Assembly (NCBI GenBank): GCA_900547195.1
Contig: URFQ01000035.1
Span: 1 to 24,898 of the forward strand
Direction of reading: 5' to 3'
Origin: an uncultured Butyricicoccus sp.
Lineage (GTDB): Bacteria > Bacillota > Clostridia > Oscillospirales > Butyricicoccaceae
DNA length: 24,898 nucleotides
Position 1 is the stretch's first letter. Every line of letters begins with the position of its first letter. Shown here piece after piece: positions 7,334 through 15,105 of the stretch. The notes under the pieces were generated by a model that saw nothing but the letters and a program-made list of their open reading frames with translations, made no database searches and was not told the origin of the DNA. The position numbers and the translations under genes are program-made.

Positions 7334-8704
7334 GTGATACTGAAAACAAAACTGTTTGGCCACACTTATGAGTTTAAGTCGCTCAGGGAGGTCATGGCCA
7401 AGGCCAACGAAGAAAAATCGGGCGATAAGCTGGCGGGTATTGCAGCGGAGGACGCGCAGGAGCGCGTGGCCGCGAAGGTTGTACTGTCCCATATCACGCT
7501 CAACGAGATCCGCAACTGCCCTGCGGTCCCGTACGAAGAGGACGAAGTGACCCGGATCATTCAGGACGCGGTCAACGAGACCATCTTCAGCCAGTTTAAG
7601 AATATGACGGTTGCGGAGTTCCGCGAATGGCTGCTTGATGAGAAGACCGACGGCGCCATGATCCGCCGCGCCTCCCGCGGGCTGACTTCCGAGATTGTTG
7701 CCGCGGTCTGCAAGCTGATGAGCAACCTCGACCTGATTTACGCAGCCAAGAAGATGCGAGTATCCGCTCATTGCAATACGACCATCGGTCTGCCGGGCAC
7801 GTTTTCGTCCCGTTTGCAGCCGAACCACACCACTGATGACCCGAAGGGCATTATCGCTTCCGTGATGGAAGGCCTGTCCCTTGGCTGTGGCGACGCCGTC
7901 ATCGGCCTGAACCCGGTAGACGACTCCCTGGAAAGCGTAGCGCGTATCCTGAAGATGTTCGACGAGTTCAAGGAAAAGTGGGAAATCCCGACCCAGATTT
8001 GCGTGCTTGCACACGTGACTACCCAGACCGAAGCGGCCGATAAACTGGGCGCGCCGCTCGACCTGATGTTCCAGTCCATCGCGGGCTCCCAGAAGGGCAA
8101 CGAAGCCTTTGGCCTGACCGCGCAGATGCTGGACGAAGGCCGCGACATGATGCTCCATAAGGGCACCTGCACCGGCCCGAACGTCATGTACTTTGAGACC
8201 GGCCAAGGTTCCGAGCTGTCCTCGGAAGCGCACAACGGCTGGGATCAGGTAACCATGGAAGCCCGCTGCTACGGCCTTGCCAAGCGCTATCAGCCGTTCC
8301 TCGTCAACACGGTTGTCGGCTTCATCGGCCCGGAGTACCTGTATGATTCCAAGCAGGTCATCCGCGCCGGCCTCGAAGACCACTTCATGGGCAAGCTGAC
8401 CGGCATCCCGATGGGCTGCGACGCCTGCTACACCAACCACATGAAGGCTGACCAGAACGACATTGAGAACCTGGCGACCCTGCTGGTTGCGGCTGGCTGC
8501 AACTACGTCATGGGCGTCCCGCAGGGCGACGACTGTATGCTGATGTACCAGTGCACCGGCTATCATGAAGCCGCTGCGCTGCGCGAGGTCTTCGGCCTGC
8601 GCCCGATCAAGGAATTCGACGCATGGCTGGAGAAGATGGGCTTCTCGGAGAACGGCAAGCTGACGCCCAAGGCTGGCGACGCTTCCGTCTTCATGACCAA
8701 GTAA
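7334..8704 (+). CDS. eutB: Ethanolamine ammonia-lyase large subunit EutB
   Basis: A 456-residue catalytic TIM-barrel subunit. With EutC and adenosylcobalamin it converts ethanolamine to acetaldehyde and ammonia. Strongly conserved stretches include KANTT-like NTTIGLPGTFSSRLQPN, GDAVIGLNPV, CVLAHVTTQ, YFETGQGSELS and GFIGPEYLYDSKQVIRAGLEDHF. The GTG at 7334 is preferred because (M)ILKTKLFGHTYEF aligns with the MKLKTTLFG start of the enteric enzyme and AGGTGA sits 6 nt upstream. A GTG at 7328 would abut that ribosome site. Codon use appears strongly biased (mostly AAG for Lys), suggesting high expression. Confidence 0.96.
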   Translation: MILKTKLFGHTYEFKSLREVMAKANEEKSGDKLAGIAAEDAQERVAAKVVLSHITLNEIRNCPAVPYEEDEVTRIIQDAVNETIFSQFKNMTVAEFREWLLDEKTDGAMIRRASRGLTSEIVAAVCKLMSNLDLIYAAKKMRVSAHCNTTIGLPGTFSSRLQPNHTTDDPKGIIASVMEGLSLGCGDAVIGLNPVDDSLESVARILKMFDEFKEKWEIPTQICVLAHVTTQTEAADKLGAPLDLMFQSIAGSQKGNEAFGLTAQMLDEGRDMMLHKGTCTGPNVMYFETGQGSELSSEAHNGWDQVTMEARCYGLAKRYQPFLVNTVVGFIGPEYLYDSKQVIRAGLEDHFMGKLTGIPMGCDACYTNHMKADQNDIENLATLLVAAGCNYVMGVPQGDDCMLMYQCTGYHEAAALREVFGLRPIKEFDAWLEKMGFSENGKLTPKAGDASVFMTK

Positions 8705-8719
8705 GGAGGTGCAGACCGA

Positions 8720-9616
8720 ATGGAGCAGAAGGATTTAAAAGCGATCATTGAGCAGGTACTCGCTGAAATGAATATTTCGGGCGACACCGCCGCAGCCGCG
8801 GCTCCCGCGGTGGAAGCAGCATGCGGCTGTGCAGCCCCCGCCGTCGAGGATGGCTGCATCCCCGACGTCACCGAAGTTGATATCCGCACCCAGTATCTTG
8901 TCAAGAACCCCGAGCATGGCGAGGAATATGCAGAGCTGAAGGCAAATGCACCCTGCCGTCTGGGCATCGGCAAGGCGGGCGCGCGCTATAAAACCGACCC
9001 GCAGCTTCAGTTCCGTGCCGCGCATTCGGCAGCGCAGGACGCGGTCTTCAACGACGTCGACCATGACTTCATCGAGAAGGAACTTGGCCTTTTCATCGTG
9101 CAGACCCAGTGCGACAGCAAGGACACCTACCTGACCCGTCCGGATCTTGGCCGTAAGCTGAGCGACGAGGCGATTGCGGTTCTCAAGGAAAAGTGCAAGA
9201 AGAACCCGACCGTACAGATTTACGTGGCGGACGGCCTGTCCGGCGCATCGGTTGCGGCCAACATCCCCGACCTGCTGCCCGCCATCCTGCAGGGCCTGCA
9301 GAGCTACAAGATTGACACCGGTACCCCGTTCTTCGTCAAGTATGGCCGTGTAGGCGTTATGGATGAGATTTCCGAGCTGCTGGGCGCAGACGTGACCTGC
9401 ACCCTGATCGGCGAACGCCCGGGCCTCATCACTGCGGAATCCATGTCCGCTTACATCGCCTATAAAGCAACCGTGGGCATGCCCGAGGCGCGCAGAACGG
9501 TTGTATCCAACATCCATAAGAACGGTACCATCCCGTCCGAGGCTGGCGCGCACATTGCCGAGATCATCAAGATCATGCTGGAAAAGAAGGCCAGCGGCAC
9601 TGACCTGAAACTGTAA
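8720..9616 (+). CDS. eutC: Ethanolamine ammonia-lyase small subunit EutC
   Basis: A 298-residue small subunit that completes the adenosylcobalamin site with EutB. The catalytic-fold part runs from about residue 65 (CRLGIGKAGARYKT) to the end, with VADGLSGASVAANIPDLLPA and GERPGLITAESMSAYIAY as typical segments. The first ~18 residues (MEQKDLKAIIEQVLAEMN) form an amphipathic helix of the type that targets cargo into compartments. An Ala/Cys-rich linker (about 20-45) follows. AAGGAGG lies 10 nt before the ATG, and the gene is 15 nt after eutB. Confidence 0.95.
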   Translation: MEQKDLKAIIEQVLAEMNISGDTAAAAAPAVEAACGCAAPAVEDGCIPDVTEVDIRTQYLVKNPEHGEEYAELKANAPCRLGIGKAGARYKTDPQLQFRAAHSAAQDAVFNDVDHDFIEKELGLFIVQTQCDSKDTYLTRPDLGRKLSDEAIAVLKEKCKKNPTVQIYVADGLSGASVAANIPDLLPAILQGLQSYKIDTGTPFFVKYGRVGVMDEISELLGADVTCTLIGERPGLITAESMSAYIAYKATVGMPEARRTVVSNIHKNGTIPSEAGAHIAEIIKIMLEKKASGTDLKL

Positions 9617-9632
9617 TAGGGAGGAAACGAAC

Positions 9633-10286
9633 ATGAAAAGAGATCCCGTAAGAGCGAGCGTATTGGCTTCCAAGATCATCCCGAACGTATCTCCGGACCT
9701 CGCAAAGCAGCTGAACCTGGCTCCCGATCAGAAGTCCCTCGCCCTGCTGACTACCGACTGCGATGATGTCGGCTACACGGCAGTGGACGAAGCGACCAAG
9801 AAGGCGGACGTCAAGGTGGTTTATGCAAAGAGCTTCTACGGCGGCGCGGCAAACGCGAACACCAAGCTTGCCGGTGAGTTCATCGGCATCTTGGCAGGCC
9901 CGAACCCCGCGGAGGTCAAGGCCGGCCTGCAGGCAGCCGTTGACATGGTGGAGAACGTTGCTTGGTTCGTTTCTGCGAACGAGGACGACACCATTGTTTA
10001 CTACGCACAGTGCATTTCCCGCACCGGTTCCTATCTGTCCGAGGGCGCCGGCATCGCGGAAGGCGAAGCGCTGGCTTATCTGATTGCGCCTCCGCTGGAG
10101 GCTGTGTACGGCGTGGATGCTGCGCTGAAGGCTGCGGACGTCCGCATGTGCGTTCTGTACGCACCCCCGTCCGAGACCAACTTCGGCGGCGCGCTGCTGA
10201 CCGGCAGCCAGTCCGCATGCAAGTCGGCTTGTGAAGCATTCGCATCCGCTGTCGAGTTCGTAGCAGACAACCCGAGAGTAGAGTAA
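9633..10286 (+). CDS. eutL: Shell protein EutL (BMC-T, trimeric tandem domain)
   Basis: A 217-residue tandem-BMC shell protein, close in length and sequence to enteric EutL. Recognisable segments are ASVLASKIIPNVSPDLAKQL at the N-terminus, FYGGAANANTKLAGEFIGILAGPNPAEV in the first domain and GEALAYLIAPPLEAVYG and PPSETNFGGALLTG in the second. EutL trimers have a gated central pore thought to pass large molecules such as cofactors. AGGGAGG lies 8 nt upstream. It is followed by a 60-nt gap with a hairpin and then the second BMC-H gene. Confidence 0.94.
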   Translation: MKRDPVRASVLASKIIPNVSPDLAKQLNLAPDQKSLALLTTDCDDVGYTAVDEATKKADVKVVYAKSFYGGAANANTKLAGEFIGILAGPNPAEVKAGLQAAVDMVENVAWFVSANEDDTIVYYAQCISRTGSYLSEGAGIAEGEALAYLIAPPLEAVYGVDAALKAADVRMCVLYAPPSETNFGGALLTGSQSACKSACEAFASAVEFVADNPRVE

Positions 10287-10302
10287 GTCTCTCAGCAAAA
10301 CC

Positions 10303-10325
10303 GTGCGGGAGCGATCAGCCCGCAC
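10303..10325 (+). other. Intercistronic hairpin, eutL to eutK-like gene
   Basis: GTGCGGG (10303-10309) pairs perfectly with CCCGCAC (10319-10325) around a 9-nt loop. No T-run follows, so it is more likely an mRNA processing or stability element than a terminator. Similar hairpins precede eutM, eutN and eutH. Confidence 0.5.
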
Positions 10326-10346
10326 AGTGAAACGGAGGGATGACAG

Positions 10347-10937
10347 TTGAATGCTCTGGGCATGATCGAAACCAAGGGGCTGGTCGGTTCAATTGAGGCG
10401 GCGGACGCGATGCTGAAGGCGGCGAACGTGACGCTTGCGAGCAAGACGCATGTCGGCGGCGGCCTTGTGACCGTCATGGTGCGCGGCGATGTCGGCGCGG
10501 TGAAGGCCGCGGTGGATGCGGGCGCGGCGGCGGCCGAACGTGTGGGCGAGCTGATTTCCGTGCATGTGATCCCGCGCCCGGCGGACGACGTCGAGTACAT
10601 CCTCGACCCGCTGACCCCGCCGGAACCGCCGGCAGATTCGGAACCCAAACTGGAGCCGGAAACGGAACGGGCGGCCGAGCCGGAGGCGGAAATGGAACCC
10701 GAACCGCCGGCACAGCCGGAACCGGAAGACCCGTCCCTGGAAGAAGAAGATCCTGAGGAAGAGGCCCACGCGGCAGAGCTGGAATCGCTCAGCGAGGAAA
10801 GCATGCAGCGTATGACGGTGGCCCGGCTCCGCGCCGTGGCGCGGGCGCTCGGCGCCACTGGAATGACCCGCCGCGAGATCCGATTCGCCAAAAAGGAGGA
10901 ACTGATCGCGCGTATCCTCGAAACGCAGGAGGAATAG
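10347..10937 (+). CDS. BMC-H shell protein with acidic linker and Rho_N/SAP-like C-terminal domain (EutK-like)
   Basis: A 196-residue fusion. Residues 1-89 are a BMC-H domain nearly identical to EutM of this operon (roughly 75 of 89 positions). Residues 90-155 are a Pro/Glu-rich acidic linker. Residues 156-196 (MTVARLRAVARALGATGMTR, then KKEELIARIL) match the pattern of Rho N-terminal/SAP-like helix-extended-loop-helix nucleic-acid-binding motifs. Enteric EutK also has a BMC domain plus a C-terminal, putatively nucleic-acid-binding helix-turn-helix; the tail here looks like a different fold. The start is the TTG at 10347: GGAGGG lies 7 nt upstream, and MNALGMIET aligns with the EutM start. 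It lies 3 nt before eutE. Confidence 0.85.
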   Translation: MNALGMIETKGLVGSIEAADAMLKAANVTLASKTHVGGGLVTVMVRGDVGAVKAAVDAGAAAAERVGELISVHVIPRPADDVEYILDPLTPPEPPADSEPKLEPETERAAEPEAEMEPEPPAQPEPEDPSLEEEDPEEEAHAAELESLSEESMQRMTVARLRAVARALGATGMTRREIRFAKKEELIARILETQEE

Positions 10938-10940
10938 TCT

Positions 10941-12422
10941 ATGCAGCTTTATGATAAGGACCTGCTTTCCATGCAGGAAGTCCGCGAACTGGTTGGCGCG
11001 GCCAAAAAGGCGCAGCAGGAGCTTGCGGAAAAATCGCAGGAGGAAGTAGACCGCATCGTGCGCTCGATTGCAAACGCGGGCGTGCGCAATGCGCGCCGTC
11101 TGGCGCAGATGGCACATGAAGACACCGGCTTCGGCGTGGTCGAAGACAAGGTGATCAAGAATGTGTTTGCAAGCCGCGGCGTATATGAGTATATCAAGGA
11201 CATGAAGACCATCGGCGAACTGGGTCGCGATGAGGAGAAAAAACTCCGCATCATCGCCGTGCCGGTGGGCGTAATCGCGGGCCTGATCCCGTCGACCAAT
11301 CCGACCTCGACCGCGCTCTTCAAATCCGAAATCGCGATCAAGGCCGGCAACGCCATCGTCTTTTCGCCGCACCCGAGCGCGCTGCGGTGCATTCAGGAGA
11401 CCGTCAAGGTCATCCGTCAGGCAATCGCCGAAGCGGGCGGCAACGAAAACCTGGTTTCCTGCATCTCGATCCCGACCATGCAGGCAACCGACAATCTGAT
11501 GAAGCATCCGGACACCGCGATGATCCTCGCGACGGGCGGCAGCGCGATGGTGCGCGCAGCCTATTCGTCCGGCACCCCGGCGATCGGCGTCGGCCCCGGC
11601 AACGGCCCGGCCTACATCGAGCGCACAGCGGATATCCCACTGGCTGTCAAGCGCATCATTGATTCCAAGACGTTCGACAACGGCACCATCTGTGCCTCCG
11701 AGCAGTCGGTCATCTGTGATGCCGACATGCGTCCGGCCATTCAGGCCGAGATGGAGGAGCAGGGCGCGTACTTCCTCAATTCCGAGGAGCGTGCAAAGCT
11801 CGGCAAGTTCATCCTGCGTGCCAACGGCACGATGAACCCCGAGATCGTCGGCCGCAGCGTGCAGACCATTGCCAAGCTGGCTGGCCTGGACATCCCGCAG
11901 TCCGCGCGCGTGCTCGTCGCAGACGAAGACGGCGTTGGCCGCGGCCATCCGTATTCGAACGAGAAGCTCGGCCCCATTCTGGCGTTCTTCACCGGCACCG
12001 ACTACAAAGACGTATGCGATATCTGCTGCACCGTCCTGCGCTATGAGGGCAAGGGCCACACCTTCTCCATGCATACCAAGGATGAAAAGATCGTCGATTA
12101 CTTCGCACACCGTATCCCGGCGTCCCGCTTCATGGTGAATACCCCGTCCGCTCTCGGCGGCATCGGCGCGTCGACCGGCCTGATGCCCTCGCTGACGCTT
12201 GGCTGCGGCGCCGTCGGCGGCAGCGCGACGAGCGAGAACGTCGGCCCGATGAACCTGCTCGACAAACGCTACGTGGCATATGGCCAGTGCGAACTGGAGG
12301 ATATCCGCAAGTCCATCCCGCAGTGCCCGGACGGCATCTGCGAGACCGGCGAGATGGATATGAGCCCCGCGTCGGTGGATTTGATCGTCAAGAAGATCAT
12401 TGAGCGTCTGCGCGAGGCATAA
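10941..12422 (+). CDS. eutE: CoA-acylating acetaldehyde dehydrogenase EutE
   Basis: A 493-residue aldehyde dehydrogenase-superfamily enzyme converting acetaldehyde, NAD+ and CoA to acetyl-CoA inside the compartment. The nucleophile is Cys251 in FDNGTICASEQSVI. IPSTNPTSTALFKSEIAIKAGN and ATGGSAMVRAAYSSGTPAIGVGPGN-type segments (split here by residue) form the cofactor site. Length exceeds enteric EutE (467), mainly through the C-terminus. The last ~18 residues (ASVDLIVKKIIERLREA) form an amphipathic helix like an encapsulation peptide, after a Cys/Gly linker. The N-terminus lacks such a helix. ATG follows CAGGAGGAATAG. Confidence 0.93.
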   Translation: MQLYDKDLLSMQEVRELVGAAKKAQQELAEKSQEEVDRIVRSIANAGVRNARRLAQMAHEDTGFGVVEDKVIKNVFASRGVYEYIKDMKTIGELGRDEEKKLRIIAVPVGVIAGLIPSTNPTSTALFKSEIAIKAGNAIVFSPHPSALRCIQETVKVIRQAIAEAGGNENLVSCISIPTMQATDNLMKHPDTAMILATGGSAMVRAAYSSGTPAIGVGPGNGPAYIERTADIPLAVKRIIDSKTFDNGTICASEQSVICDADMRPAIQAEMEEQGAYFLNSEERAKLGKFILRANGTMNPEIVGRSVQTIAKLAGLDIPQSARVLVADEDGVGRGHPYSNEKLGPILAFFTGTDYKDVCDICCTVLRYEGKGHTFSMHTKDEKIVDYFAHRIPASRFMVNTPSALGGIGASTGLMPSLTLGCGAVGGSATSENVGPMNLLDKRYVAYGQCELEDIRKSIPQCPDGICETGEMDMSPASVDLIVKKIIERLREA

Positions 12423-12443
12423 ATTGTTCACAGCACGAATCCG

Positions 12444-12459
12444 GCAGCCGGAAGGCTGC
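12444..12459 (+). other. Intercistronic hairpin, eutE to eutM
   Basis: GCAGCC (12444-12449) and GGCTGC (12454-12459) enclose a GGAA tetraloop of the stable GNRA class. It lies 21 nt before the eutM start. With no T-run it is a candidate 5' stabiliser for a processed eutM message. Confidence 0.5.
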
Positions 12460-12479
12460 TGTCAAGGAGGAATATAGTT

Positions 12480-12770
12480 ATGGCAGCAATGCAAGCTTTA
12501 GGCATGATTGAAACCAAGGGTCTGGTTGCGTCTGTAGAGGCAGCCGACGCCATGGTAAAGGCGGCGAACGTTACCCTGATCGGTAAGGTTCATGTTGGCG
12601 GCGGCCTCGTTACCGTGATGGTGCGCGGCGACGTCGGTGCGGTCAAGGCTTCGGTCGACGCGGGCGCGGCGGCAGCCGAGCGCGTGGGCGAGCTGATTTC
12701 CGTGCATGTCATCCCGAGGCCGCATAACGAGGTCGAGTTCATCCTTCCGACGCTGGACATCAAGGAATAA
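12480..12770 (+). CDS. eutM: Major hexameric shell protein EutM (BMC-H)
   Basis: A 96-residue canonical BMC-H subunit. MQALGMIETKGLVASVEAAD, KVHVGGGLVTVMVRGDVGAV and GELISVHVIPRPH are hallmark segments. Hexamers tile the facets and have a small central pore for ethanolamine and ammonia. AAGGAGG precedes the ATG by 9 nt; an alternative ATG three codons in (12489) gives the enteric-type N-terminus. It is a paralogue of the BMC domain at 10347-10937, with nearly the same protein but diverged third codon positions. Confidence 0.95.
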   Translation: MAAMQALGMIETKGLVASVEAADAMVKAANVTLIGKVHVGGGLVTVMVRGDVGAVKASVDAGAAAAERVGELISVHVIPRPHNEVEFILPTLDIKE

Positions 12771-12805
12771 TCGATTTGTTATGACAGGCCTAGGGGGTGA
12801 GTTGT

Positions 12806-13591
12806 TTGAAGGTCATCACGGAAGCGATCCTGCGGTTGGAACTCAAGGCCACGGAGCCGGAGGTTTATTACATCCCGGAGGGGAAGATCCTGTCCCCCGC
12901 AGCGCGGGAGTATCTGCAGCAGCGCAAAATCAAGATCTCCAAAGGGAAGCCGCCCGCTGACGCTGAACCAGAAGCCCCCCAGACGGAACAACCGGCTGCG
13001 GCGCCTGCCAAGCAGGCGCCTGCCGCCGCAAAATTCATCGACGATGAGACCGGCGCTTTTTTCACGGAAAAGCCTGAGCATATGACCCATCTGCATGGGA
13101 ATGTGCTGGTGTCCAAAGCCGACCCGCGCATCCTGTTCCGCGGCAAGCTGGACAGCTTGCAGGCGCAGGTCGTGCTCGCGCAGGCTACCATCCATGAAGA
13201 AGGCGGCAGCATTAAGCTCATTGACGACCTCGGAGACATCCTCGGCGTGCTGCGCGAAATGATGCGCTGCGACGTCCTGGGGGAGGACTTCAAAAACGAA
13301 CGGATCATCGGGCTGAACCATGCCGAGCTGCGCGAGCGCTCGCATAACCCGGTGAAGTTCTTTGGCATCGAGCAGATGAAGCTGCCCGATTATACCATGG
13401 GCAAACATTATGCCCTGCTCAATCAGCTGCGTACCCAGATCCGCGAGACCGAAGTAGCCGCGAATCAGGCGTTCCGCGACGGGCGCAAATGTACCCGGCT
13501 GGATATTATCGAAGAGCTCAACCGCCTGTCGAGCGCGCTGCACATCATGATGTGCATGTATCTCGGCGGCGTATACACGGGCAACGGTTAA
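12806..13591 (+). CDS. eutT: Cobalamin adenosyltransferase EutT
   Basis: A 261-residue ATP:corrinoid adenosyltransferase supplying adenosylcobalamin to EutBC. The N-terminal (M)KVITEAILRLE and YYIPEGKILSPAAREYLQQR, the central SKADPRILFRGKLDSLQAQV, and the C-terminal LLNQLRTQIRETEVAANQAF and LDIIEELNRLSSALHIMM match EutT. The TTG start at 12806 is chosen because GGGGGTGAG lies ~6 nt upstream and it aligns with the enteric start. A GTG at 12797 overlaps that site. The HX11CCX2C metal motif of enteric EutT is missing: the region (about 55-80) is an Ala/Pro-rich stretch without cysteines. Confidence 0.9.
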   Translation: MKVITEAILRLELKATEPEVYYIPEGKILSPAAREYLQQRKIKISKGKPPADAEPEAPQTEQPAAAPAKQAPAAAKFIDDETGAFFTEKPEHMTHLHGNVLVSKADPRILFRGKLDSLQAQVVLAQATIHEEGGSIKLIDDLGDILGVLREMMRCDVLGEDFKNERIIGLNHAELRERSHNPVKFFGIEQMKLPDYTMGKHYALLNQLRTQIRETEVAANQAFRDGRKCTRLDIIEELNRLSSALHIMMCMYLGGVYTGNG

Positions 13592-13604
13592 GGAGGAATT
13601 GCGA

Positions 13605-14225
13605 ATGGAACCCATGGAACCGATTATCCAGGCGGTGCTGGACGCAATCCCCCGCGCGGGGCTGGTCGAGGTGGAGGTTTCCGCCCGCCACGTCCATTTG
13701 ACGCAAGAGCATCTGGAAGTGCTGTTTGGCAAGGGCGCAAAGCTGACGCCCAAGCGCCCGTTGTCACAGCCCGGGCAGTTCCTGTCCGAGGAGCGCGTGA
13801 CGATTGTGGGGCCAAAGCGCAAAATGGAGCGCACGGCCGTGCTCGGCCCGGTTCGCCCGGCCACCCAGATTGAGCTGTCGAGGAGCGACTGCGTGGCGCT
13901 CGGCGTGGATGCGCCGGTGCGCATGTCGGGCAATGTGAAAGGCTCCGCGCCAATCACAATTGTCGGCCCATGCGGCTCGCTGGAGGTCGATGAGGGCGCG
14001 ATCGTCGCCAAGGAGCACGTCCACCTGACGCCCGATGTGGCGGAAGTCATGGGCGTTGCAGACGGGCAGCATGTGGACGTCGAGGTGTTTACCGCGCGCC
14101 CGGTCGTATTCCGGGACGTGGTGATCCGCGTGAGCAGCAAGTCGAGCTGCCGGATGCACATCGATTTCGATGAAGCCAACGCGGCGCTGGTCAGCGGCTT
14201 TACGCTGGGTAAAATCATCAAGTAA
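13605..14225 (+). CDS. pduL: PduL-type phosphotransacylase (serves as EutD)
   Basis: A 206-residue phosphate acyltransferase of the PduL family, converting acetyl-CoA to acetyl phosphate and recycling CoA inside the compartment. The conserved metal-binding His motifs are SARHVHLT in the N-terminal half and KEHVHLTP in the C-terminal half. GPVRPATQIELSRSD and the closing SSKSSCRMHIDFDEANAA are typical. The N-terminal MEPIIQAVLDAI is a short cargo-like helix. The start is at 13605, 8 nt after AGGAGG; a TTG at 13599 is only 2 nt from that site. Enteric eut loci use an unrelated Pta-type EutD. Confidence 0.93.
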   Translation: MEPMEPIIQAVLDAIPRAGLVEVEVSARHVHLTQEHLEVLFGKGAKLTPKRPLSQPGQFLSEERVTIVGPKRKMERTAVLGPVRPATQIELSRSDCVALGVDAPVRMSGNVKGSAPITIVGPCGSLEVDEGAIVAKEHVHLTPDVAEVMGVADGQHVDVEVFTARPVVFRDVVIRVSSKSSCRMHIDFDEANAALVSGFTLGKIIK

Positions 14226-14255
14226 CGTTTTCTCAGAGCAAAGGATGGCAAAATT

Positions 14256-15074
14256 ATGATGGATCTCAACCGCGTGAATGCATATATGGAGCGTGTGGCA
14301 CGGTCTGAGCATGAGACATTCAAACCCGTGGGCAGCAAGCTCAAGGTCGGGCTGGATCTGGGCACCGCCTACATCGTGCTGGTCGTGCTGGACGAGGAGA
14401 ACAACCCGGTTGCCTGTGAAAAGCAGGCGGCGGACGTCCTTCGGGATGGTGTTGTCGTCGATTATTCGGGGTCGCTGCGCATCGTGCGCGAGCTGAAAGC
14501 CAAACTGGAAGACCGGATTGGCGCGGAGCTTGTTAACTGCGCGATTGCCATGCCGGCCGGGACAGAATCCAGCGTGCGAACCCATCAGTATGTTGCAGAA
14601 GGCGCGGGGTTCGAGGTCACGAACGTGCTCGACGAGCCGACCGCGGCCAATTCGGTCTATCAGATTGAGGACGGTGTGGTTGTCGATATTGGCGGCGGCA
14701 CCACCGGCCTTGCCATCCTCAAAGGCGGGAAGGTTGCCCGGATTGAGGACGAACCGACCGGCGGCACCCATGTGACGCTGGTGCTTGCGGGCAATTACCA
14801 TATCCCGTTTGCCGAGGCGGAGGCGATTAAGCAGGATTATGCGCGGCATCGTGAAATCCTGCCGGTCGTCAAGGCCACCCTTGAAAAAATGGCGTCCATT
14901 GTGAACCGGTACATCAACCGCGACGAAACCGACGCGATTTACCTGTGCGGCGGCACCTGCTGCCTCACTGGGATTGAGGGCATCTTCGAAAAGGAGACCG
15001 GCATCCGTACGGTAAAGCCCGCCGACCCCTTCCTGGTGACACCCGCCGGGATTGCGATGAATTGTATTGTTTGA
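14256..15074 (+). CDS. eutJ: Chaperone-like EutJ (Hsp70/actin-fold)
   Basis: A 272-residue ASKHA ATPase of the EutJ family. Phosphate-binding loops are KVGLDLGTAYIVLVVLD near residue 29 and VVDIGGGTTGLAIL near 143, with a C-terminal adenosine motif YLCGGTCCLTG. EutJ is usually encoded with eutE and has no proven biochemical role; a chaperone for enzyme or shell assembly is suspected. AAGGATGG lies 7 nt before the ATG at 14256; a second ATG follows immediately. It is followed by a 31-nt gap before the next gene. Confidence 0.9.
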   Translation: MMDLNRVNAYMERVARSEHETFKPVGSKLKVGLDLGTAYIVLVVLDEENNPVACEKQAADVLRDGVVVDYSGSLRIVRELKAKLEDRIGAELVNCAIAMPAGTESSVRTHQYVAEGAGFEVTNVLDEPTAANSVYQIEDGVVVDIGGGTTGLAILKGGKVARIEDEPTGGTHVTLVLAGNYHIPFAEAEAIKQDYARHREILPVVKATLEKMASIVNRYINRDETDAIYLCGGTCCLTGIEGIFEKETGIRTVKPADPFLVTPAGIAMNCIV

Positions 15075-15105
15075 CCCATTTGAAATGCAGAAAGGAGGGG
15101 AGAGA

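Noticed and set aside
10389..12431. Long open frame on the minus strand opposite the EutK-like and eutE genes
   Set aside because: It has no ribosome site and an Arg/His/Ala-rich composition typical of the antisense of GC-rich coding DNA. The + strand genes are unambiguous.
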